From Legionellaceae bacterium UBA2794 (GTDB taxonomy: Bacteria > Pseudomonadota > Gammaproteobacteria > Legionellales > Legionellaceae), in assembly GCA_002352055.1 (NCBI GenBank), contig DEHS01000082.1:20433-31889 (forward strand): 11,457 bases of DNA, written 5' to 3'. Below, piece after piece: positions 7,066 through 11,457 of the stretch; the first letter of the stretch is position 1; every line of letters begins with the position of its first letter. The notes under the pieces are model-generated. The model was given only the letters and a program-made list of their open reading frames with translations, made no database searches and was not told where the DNA came from. Made by a program: the position numbers and the translations under genes.

Positions 7066-7914
7066 GTGGACAAATTAATAAGTTATCTTTCACTCCTCCG
7101 TGTTTCGCATTGGAGTAAAGCAGTATTCGTAATGCTGGGTTTTTTTTATACTCCTGAGCTCGGTTATTTTATACCTGCGATATTAGCCGCTTTGTCATTT
7201 TGTCTTATTTCAAGCGCTGTTTATATTTATAATGATATTCATGATCGGTTCGAAGACAGTATGCATCCATACAAACAGCATCGTCCTATTGCCAGTCAAT
7301 CTGTTCCCATATCCGAAGCCATTTTTATGTTATTGCTGCTATTACTTACCGGATTGACTTTAGGTTGGTTAATATCAAAACAACTGGCTGTCATTCTGAC
7401 TGTATATCTGCTAATTAATTTTACCTACAATCATTACTTTAAATTAGTACCTATTTTCGATGTTTTATGTATTGCGACAGGATTTTTGTTGCGGGTGTTA
7501 GCAGGAACAGTTGGGATAGGCTTACATATTTCAGTATGGCTCATTACTGCAGCTACCCTCTTAAGTTTATTTATTGCGTTAAATAAAAGACGTTTGGAAA
7601 TGCAGCTTGGATTAAAAAACTCCACTCGGCGCGTATTGAAAAAATATAACCCATTATTTCTCGATAAACTAATCGCAGGAACAGGGATTGCAACTTATAT
7701 TACTTATCTTTTCTATACTATTTATGCAAAAGATGAGTCGTTTTATTTTCTCTTGACTTTGCCCTTTGCTGCGATTGCATTATGGCGGTTCAGTTGGCTT
7801 TCTACTCAGGACGTGAATAATGACGATCCGGTTAATGTATTTTTAAGTGACCGACTGTCACGCATAAATTTGTGGTGTTTTGCAATTTTAACCTTTCTGG
7901 CATTAAATCAATGA
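7066..7914 (+). CDS. UbiA-family polyprenyl-phosphate phosphoribosyltransferase (DPPR synthase-like)
   Basis: Integral membrane prenyltransferase-fold enzyme. Its closest recognisable subfamily is decaprenyl-phosphate phosphoribosyltransferase (mycobacterial Rv3806c/UbiA), which joins PRPP to polyprenyl phosphate to start lipid-linked ribose or arabinose donor synthesis. Evidence: LLRVSHWSK at 10-18; the first aspartate-rich motif at 56-64 (N56, D57, D60, D64) followed by HPYK and RPIA at 67-76, the subfamily's HPxKxxRPIA signature; the second motif region with Y121, K126, D132 and GFLLR at 139-143; KRRLE at 174-178; and a C-terminal DDPV...SDR element at 253-263. There are about eight to nine hydrophobic segments. 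Its 282 residues are normal for the group. Ubiquinone UbiA or heme O synthase is less likely because of the HPxK/RPIA signature. Start GTG at 7066 has AAAGG upstream. The stop overlaps the next ATG. Confidence 0.88.
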   Translation: MDKLISYLSLLRVSHWSKAVFVMLGFFYTPELGYFIPAILAALSFCLISSAVYIYNDIHDRFEDSMHPYKQHRPIASQSVPISEAIFMLLLLLLTGLTLGWLISKQLAVILTVYLLINFTYNHYFKLVPIFDVLCIATGFLLRVLAGTVGIGLHISVWLITAATLLSLFIALNKRRLEMQLGLKNSTRRVLKKYNPLFLDKLIAGTGIATYITYLFYTIYAKDESFYFLLTLPFAAIALWRFSWLSTQDVNNDDPVNVFLSDRLSRINLWCFAILTFLALNQ

Positions 7915-9419
7915 GGGTAAAAATCCGTTGGTACGACGGATTTTTATTGATTTTATTAAGTTATCTGTTTATTTTTCAAATCCTGGCGATTTGGCCATTT
8001 ACCATTGATGACATGTACATTTCTCTTCGTTACGCCAGAAATTGGGTGGCAGGGGATGGTTTATTATGGAATTTTAATGACTTGCCCGTTGAAGGGTATT
8101 CCAATTTTAGTTTTGTACTTCTTGGTGCCCTGAGTTTATTTTTAAAATTGGATCCTGTAGTCACTTTAAAACTTGCAGGATTAGCTGGATTGTTTTTTAC
8201 CTGTGTTTTTATCTATCTTATTTCCCGATTTTGGTTTGATGCAAGAATTGCCCTTATCCCCTGCATCGCTTTATTGTTTTATAAAGGACAGATAATTTGG
8301 GCAATTAGTGGTCTGGAAACCTCGGTTTATCAAGCGCTAATATCAGGAAGTGTCTATTTTGCGTTCAGAGGATTAGGGTATCTGTTTTATCCAAAACATC
8401 GGGGGCCATTGAAACACCTTTATTTTTTTATGGCAGGGGTATTTATATCCGTTGCAGGTTTCACCAGGCCCGAGGCACCTGCTTTAATGGTTTTGTTCCT
8501 TCTATTAATCCTTTGGGATGCTCCTTGCAGAAACCTTCGCGATTATGGGTATTTAACCCTAAGTTACATAGCCCCCATAGGCATGTTTTATTTGCCGTAT
8601 TTTTTATGGCGTTGGCATTATTATGGATATTTATTTCCTAATGCTGTCTATTGTAAGGGATTTATTAATGAGTGGTTCAAGCTCGATGCTGCTTACCTAA
8701 AATTAACATTGCTCTGGATCATCCTTTCAATACCTGCAGTAATTAACGCTAAAGACAAACGTCATTATTTCTTATGGCTGCCTTCCCTGGTGTATTTATT
8801 GATGCTAATGAACTCTGACCCGATAGTTGCCTTTTATAATCGTCTTTTTTTGCCTGTATTTGTACTGTTATTACCATTGTCCTTGCAGGGGCTAGGTATT
8901 TTAATTAGGAATTATGTCCCTCATCCTGGCAAGATGTATCCGATTTATATTTTTGGTATGTCCTTTTTAATTATTGCTTTATTTATTCCCAAGTTTACTC
9001 TCGCTGAATATCGTTACTTCACCAAAGGTCCTATTGAAGGGGAGCATTTACGCAATAAAGTGATTCAATGGCTTAATGCAACGTTACATAGTGACGATAA
9101 AGTTGTATTAGCAGACGCCGGAATGATTCCATATCATAGTAAAGTACAAATAATAGACTCGTACTGCCTTAATAACGAAGCCATGGCTCATGATTCTCAT
9201 CGGGAACGCTATGAGCGATTTTGTAATGAAATTCTACAGAAAAACCCCACCGCCGTGATTTTAACTTCTTTAGTGGAAGCTGATAAGACAACTTATTCCC
9301 CAAGCGATTTATGTTTAAAACAGCTTCTCAAACATAATAATGACTATAAATTAATAACTGTTTTTTCAGCTGCTGATAAAGATTCCAGTTATCGATATGA
9401 ATTGTTTGCTAATTTTTGA
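7911..9419 (+). CDS. GT-C membrane glycosyltransferase, AftB-like (arabinofuranosyltransferase family)
   Basis: Polytopic transferase predicted to move a sugar from a polyprenyl-phosphate donor to a periplasmic acceptor. I chose ATG 7911 (502 residues) because it forms an ATGA overlap with the upstream stop; a GTG 13 codons earlier (7872) lacks a ribosome binding site. IDDMYISLRYARN at 32-44 gives the GT-C acidic pair D33-D34 in the first external loop. EGYSNF at 61-66, SGLET at 133-137, TRPEAP at 185-190 and YYGYLFPNA at 237-245 match elements of AftB-type transferases. Roughly ten hydrophobic segments lie before residue 375. A soluble, presumably periplasmic tail of about 125 residues contains ADAGMIPY at 401-408, also typical. 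The donor sugar is inferred from the adjacent DPPR synthase-like gene and not proved; other GT-C chemistry, such as mannosyl transfer, remains possible. Confidence 0.82.
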   Translation: MRVKIRWYDGFLLILLSYLFIFQILAIWPFTIDDMYISLRYARNWVAGDGLLWNFNDLPVEGYSNFSFVLLGALSLFLKLDPVVTLKLAGLAGLFFTCVFIYLISRFWFDARIALIPCIALLFYKGQIIWAISGLETSVYQALISGSVYFAFRGLGYLFYPKHRGPLKHLYFFMAGVFISVAGFTRPEAPALMVLFLLLILWDAPCRNLRDYGYLTLSYIAPIGMFYLPYFLWRWHYYGYLFPNAVYCKGFINEWFKLDAAYLKLTLLWIILSIPAVINAKDKRHYFLWLPSLVYLLMLMNSDPIVAFYNRLFLPVFVLLLPLSLQGLGILIRNYVPHPGKMYPIYIFGMSFLIIALFIPKFTLAEYRYFTKGPIEGEHLRNKVIQWLNATLHSDDKVVLADAGMIPYHSKVQIIDSYCLNNEAMAHDSHRERYERFCNEILQKNPTAVILTSLVEADKTTYSPSDLCLKQLLKHNNDYKLITVFSAADKDSSYRYELFANF

Positions 9420-9443
9420 TGCTATAGCCGATGACATAGTGTA

Positions 9444-9462
9444 CCATTCTCCAAAAGAATGG
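9444..9462 (+). other. Perfect 7-bp inverted repeat between glycosyltransferase and dehydratase genes
   Basis: CCATTCT (9444-9450) and AGAATGG (9456-9462) are perfectly complementary with the five-base loop CCAAA. The structure lies 24-42 bases after the glycosyltransferase stop and 18 bases before the preferred dehydratase start. There is no T-run, so it is not a standard terminator. It could be an mRNA processing or stability element within the operon, or a protein-binding palindrome. Confidence 0.4.
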
Positions 9463-9480
9463 ATTAAATACTGTATATTT

Positions 9481-11349
9481 ATGATGCAAAAAATAATTTT
9501 ATCACTAAGAAAATTTTTATCCAAATTACCCGTTATATTATTTGATACAGCAGCAATCCCCATTGCCTGGTATACAGCCTATTGGTTGCGTTTTAATATG
9601 CACCCCTATCCAAGCGTGTTAACGTCTACCCATTCTTTTATTGCCTTGGGATTGTTAAGCCTTGTGCAGATTAGCTGTTATTATTATTTCAAAATATATC
9701 GTGGCTTGTGGCGTTTTTCTTCGTTAAACGATGTGATTCGTATTTTAAAAGCCTCTGTAACTGCAATGGTTCTGGTTATCCCCGTTCTTTATCTCACTTC
9801 AGTCTTACAACATCTTCCTCGCGCTGTATTTCCTTTGTATTGTATCATCCTGGCAATGATTCTATGCGGGGGGCGTTTAATGATTCGCCTTCATTGGGAT
9901 AAACGCGGTAAATCCTATGCTGCGGAGGACATTAAAAGAGTATTGGTTGTAGGTGCAGGTCTTGCAGGTGAAAGTTTGGTTCGTGATTTAAAAAGAAGTA
10001 ATTATTACTATCCCATCGGTTTTGTAGATGACAACATCAGCAAGAGAGGCCTGGAAGTACATGGGGTTCGTGTTTTAGGACCCATTCGGGAAATTAGTGA
10101 TTTCGTAGATCAATACTCTGTAGACTTGATATTTATTGCTATTCCATCTGCTCGTTCAGCCACCATGAGGCGAATTGTTACCTATTGTGAGGGAAGTAAT
10201 GTAACTTTTAGAACATTACCGGGTATTACTGCGCTTGCGGCCGGGCAAATCGAAGTGAATGCGTTAAGGCCAGTAAATATTGAAGATTTATTAGGGCGGG
10301 ATCAGGTACATCTTGAATGGAATAAAATAGCCGCCAATATTACGGGAAAAAGAGTTTTGGTGACTGGAGGAGGGGGCTCTATTGGTTCGGAGCTTTGTCG
10401 TCAGGTAATGGACCTAAAGCCGCACAGTCTGGCAATCGTAGAGAATAGTGAATTTAATTTGTATCAAATGGAACAGGAGCTTTCAATTAAGTATCCTGAC
10501 ATCCCTTTGGAGTTAGCCTTAATTAGTGTCACGGATGAGGTAGCAATTGATCATTTATTTGATCATTTTAAACCGGAAGTTGTTTTCCACGCTGCAGCGT
10601 ATAAGCATGTACCCTTACTACAGAACCAGGTTCGTGTGGCAGTGTTCAATAATGTGATTGGAACTCAGGTAGTAGCTAAAGCCAGTGTGGCTGTCGGTGT
10701 TGAAAAATTTATCTTAATCTCTACTGATAAAGCAGTAAATCCCACAAATATTATGGGAACTACCAAGCGGGTCGCAGAGATATATTGTCAGAATTTAAAT
10801 ACTCGTGTGACCACAAAATTCATTACAGTTCGCTTTGGTAACGTTTTAGGTTCAGCTGGAAGTGTGGTTCCTTTATTTCAAAAGCAATTGCAAAATGGTG
10901 GGCCCCTCACTGTGACGCATCCTGATATGCAGCGTTACTTTATGACCATTCCTGAAGCCAGTCAATTAATTTTACAAGCGATGGTTAATGGTGAAGGGGG
11001 CGAGATTTTTGTATTGGATATGGGCGATCCAATTAAAATAAGCTACCTTGCAGAGCAAATGATTCGTCTTGCAGGAAAAGAGCCAGGTAAGGATATTTTA
11101 ATCGAGTATACTGGACTTCGTCCTGGTGAAAAATTATATGAAGAACTATTTCATGAGTCTGAGCAGTTAGCATCGACGATGCATGAAAAATTATTTAAAG
11201 CGAAGTTTCGTGAGCTTGATTGGCACGAATTGACGCAGACCATTCGTATGTTAAATACAGCATGCTCGGAACATCAATGCGATGAATTATTGATTTTATT
11301 GAAAAGTCTCGTTCCAGAACTGCAATTAAGTAAACTTGCTGAAGTATAG
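9481..11349 (+). CDS. Membrane-anchored UDP-sugar 4,6-dehydratase, WbpM/CapD/PglF type
   Basis: Family enzymes convert UDP-GlcNAc to the 4-keto-6-deoxy sugar, the entry point to QuiNAc, FucNAc or bacillosamine-type sugars in LPS, capsule or glycoprotein. Four N-terminal hydrophobic segments (about 15-37, 52-70, 89-108, 113-132) precede a first Rossmann domain with VVGAGLAGE at 156-164. The catalytic SDR domain has TGGGGSIG at 295-302 and STDKAVNPTNIMGTTK at 414-429, where M425 replaces the usual catalytic tyrosine ahead of K429, as in WbpM/PglF. LRPGEKLYEELF near the C-terminus is also typical. The 622-residue length is normal. I chose ATG 9481 (or 9484) because family N-termini begin there; an in-frame ATG at 9397 would overlap the previous gene by 23 bases and add 28 unconserved-looking residues. 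No start has a clear ribosome binding site. Product identity is solid; the final sugar is unknown. Confidence 0.93.
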   Translation: MMQKIILSLRKFLSKLPVILFDTAAIPIAWYTAYWLRFNMHPYPSVLTSTHSFIALGLLSLVQISCYYYFKIYRGLWRFSSLNDVIRILKASVTAMVLVIPVLYLTSVLQHLPRAVFPLYCIILAMILCGGRLMIRLHWDKRGKSYAAEDIKRVLVVGAGLAGESLVRDLKRSNYYYPIGFVDDNISKRGLEVHGVRVLGPIREISDFVDQYSVDLIFIAIPSARSATMRRIVTYCEGSNVTFRTLPGITALAAGQIEVNALRPVNIEDLLGRDQVHLEWNKIAANITGKRVLVTGGGGSIGSELCRQVMDLKPHSLAIVENSEFNLYQMEQELSIKYPDIPLELALISVTDEVAIDHLFDHFKPEVVFHAAAYKHVPLLQNQVRVAVFNNVIGTQVVAKASVAVGVEKFILISTDKAVNPTNIMGTTKRVAEIYCQNLNTRVTTKFITVRFGNVLGSAGSVVPLFQKQLQNGGPLTVTHPDMQRYFMTIPEASQLILQAMVNGEGGEIFVLDMGDPIKISYLAEQMIRLAGKEPGKDILIEYTGLRPGEKLYEELFHESEQLASTMHEKLFKAKFRELDWHELTQTIRMLNTACSEHQCDELLILLKSLVPELQLSKLAEV

Positions 11350-11368
11350 TATTCGCGTGGTATTTTGG

Positions 11369-11390
11369 TTTAGTATCATAGATACATAAA
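11369..11390. other. AT-rich stem-loop downstream of the dehydratase gene
   Basis: TTTA-GTATC (11369-11377) pairs with GATAC (11381-11385) and TAAA (11387-11390), with a three-base loop and one bulged A. It lies 20 bases after the dehydratase stop. It is AT-rich and has no T-run, so a terminator role is doubtful. Confidence 0.2.
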
Positions 11391-11433
11391 TTCAGAGCCA
11401 AGCTTGATACAGTCTCAGGGATGACACCAAATT

Positions 11434-11457
11434 ATGTTCACTAAACGTATTTTGATA
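11434..11457 (+). CDS. Possible start of a further gene (cut by window end)
   Basis: An ATG at 11434 opens a frame that runs to the window edge and reads MFTKRILI. This resembles the first beta strand of a nucleotide-binding enzyme or glycosyltransferase. An AGGGA at 11417-11421 lies 12 bases upstream, slightly too far for a good ribosome binding site. Eight codons cannot identify a product, but a fourth gene of the same transcription unit would fit the 84-base gap after the dehydratase. Confidence 0.3.

Noticed and set aside
7872..7910. GTG at 7872 as the start of the GT-C glycosyltransferase
   Set aside because: It would overlap the prenyltransferase by 43 bases, has no ribosome binding site, and adds 13 residues that do not look like the family N-terminus; ATG 7911 forms a classic ATGA junction.
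1..11457. Search for CRISPR arrays, tRNA or rRNA genes, transposases, attachment sites and toxin-antitoxin pairs
   Set aside because: I saw no repeat-spacer pattern, no cloverleaf or rRNA-like segment, no transposase or integrase motifs, and no small paired genes in this window.

Overview
The window most likely comes from a Legionella or close relative (Legionellales, Gammaproteobacteria). The DNA is AT-rich with AT-rich intergenic regions. The replicative polymerase DnaE closely resembles the E. coli type, including its degenerate PHP domain. The gene mix is also typical of a Legionella chromosome: a conserved housekeeping gene, an orphan membrane-spanning hypothetical protein and surface-glycan genes. 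The genus is inferred from overall character, not from a diagnostic marker.

Layout. Positions 1-1897 (+) hold the 3' end of an oligopeptide-type ABC transporter operon: the C-terminal part of a DppB/OppB-like permease, cut by the window edge, overlaps by ATGA a DppC/OppC-like permease that is unusually long because of extra membrane segments. Positions 1984-5430 (+) hold dnaE, the DNA polymerase III alpha subunit, complete and with all catalytic aspartates. A convergent gene, 5526-6743 (-), encodes a 405-residue protein with a glycine-rich hydrophobic centre that I do not recognise. It is separated from the next block by a 322-base divergent intergenic region (6744-7065) that contains an exact 10-base direct repeat and a tiny open frame behind a strong ribosome binding site.

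Positions 7066-11349 (+) form a probable glycan operon of three genes. The first is a UbiA-superfamily enzyme of the polyprenyl-phosphate phosphoribosyltransferase (DPPR synthase) type. The second, translationally coupled by ATGA, is a GT-C membrane glycosyltransferase resembling mycobacterial arabinofuranosyltransferase AftB. The third is a membrane-anchored WbpM/CapD-type nucleotide-sugar 4,6-dehydratase. A further gene may begin at 11434.

The most interesting element is the UbiA plus AftB-like pair. It mirrors the adjacent Rv3806c (ubiA) and Rv3805c (aftB) of mycobacterial arabinan synthesis, but sits here in an apparently Gram-negative genome. The inference is that this organism makes a lipid-linked pentofuranose (ribose or arabinose) donor and transfers the sugar on the periplasmic side to a surface acceptor such as LPS or a protein. 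The dehydratase would supply a 6-deoxy-amino sugar precursor to the same surface chemistry. The epimerase (DprE1/DprE2) and phosphatase steps needed for an arabinose donor are not in this window.
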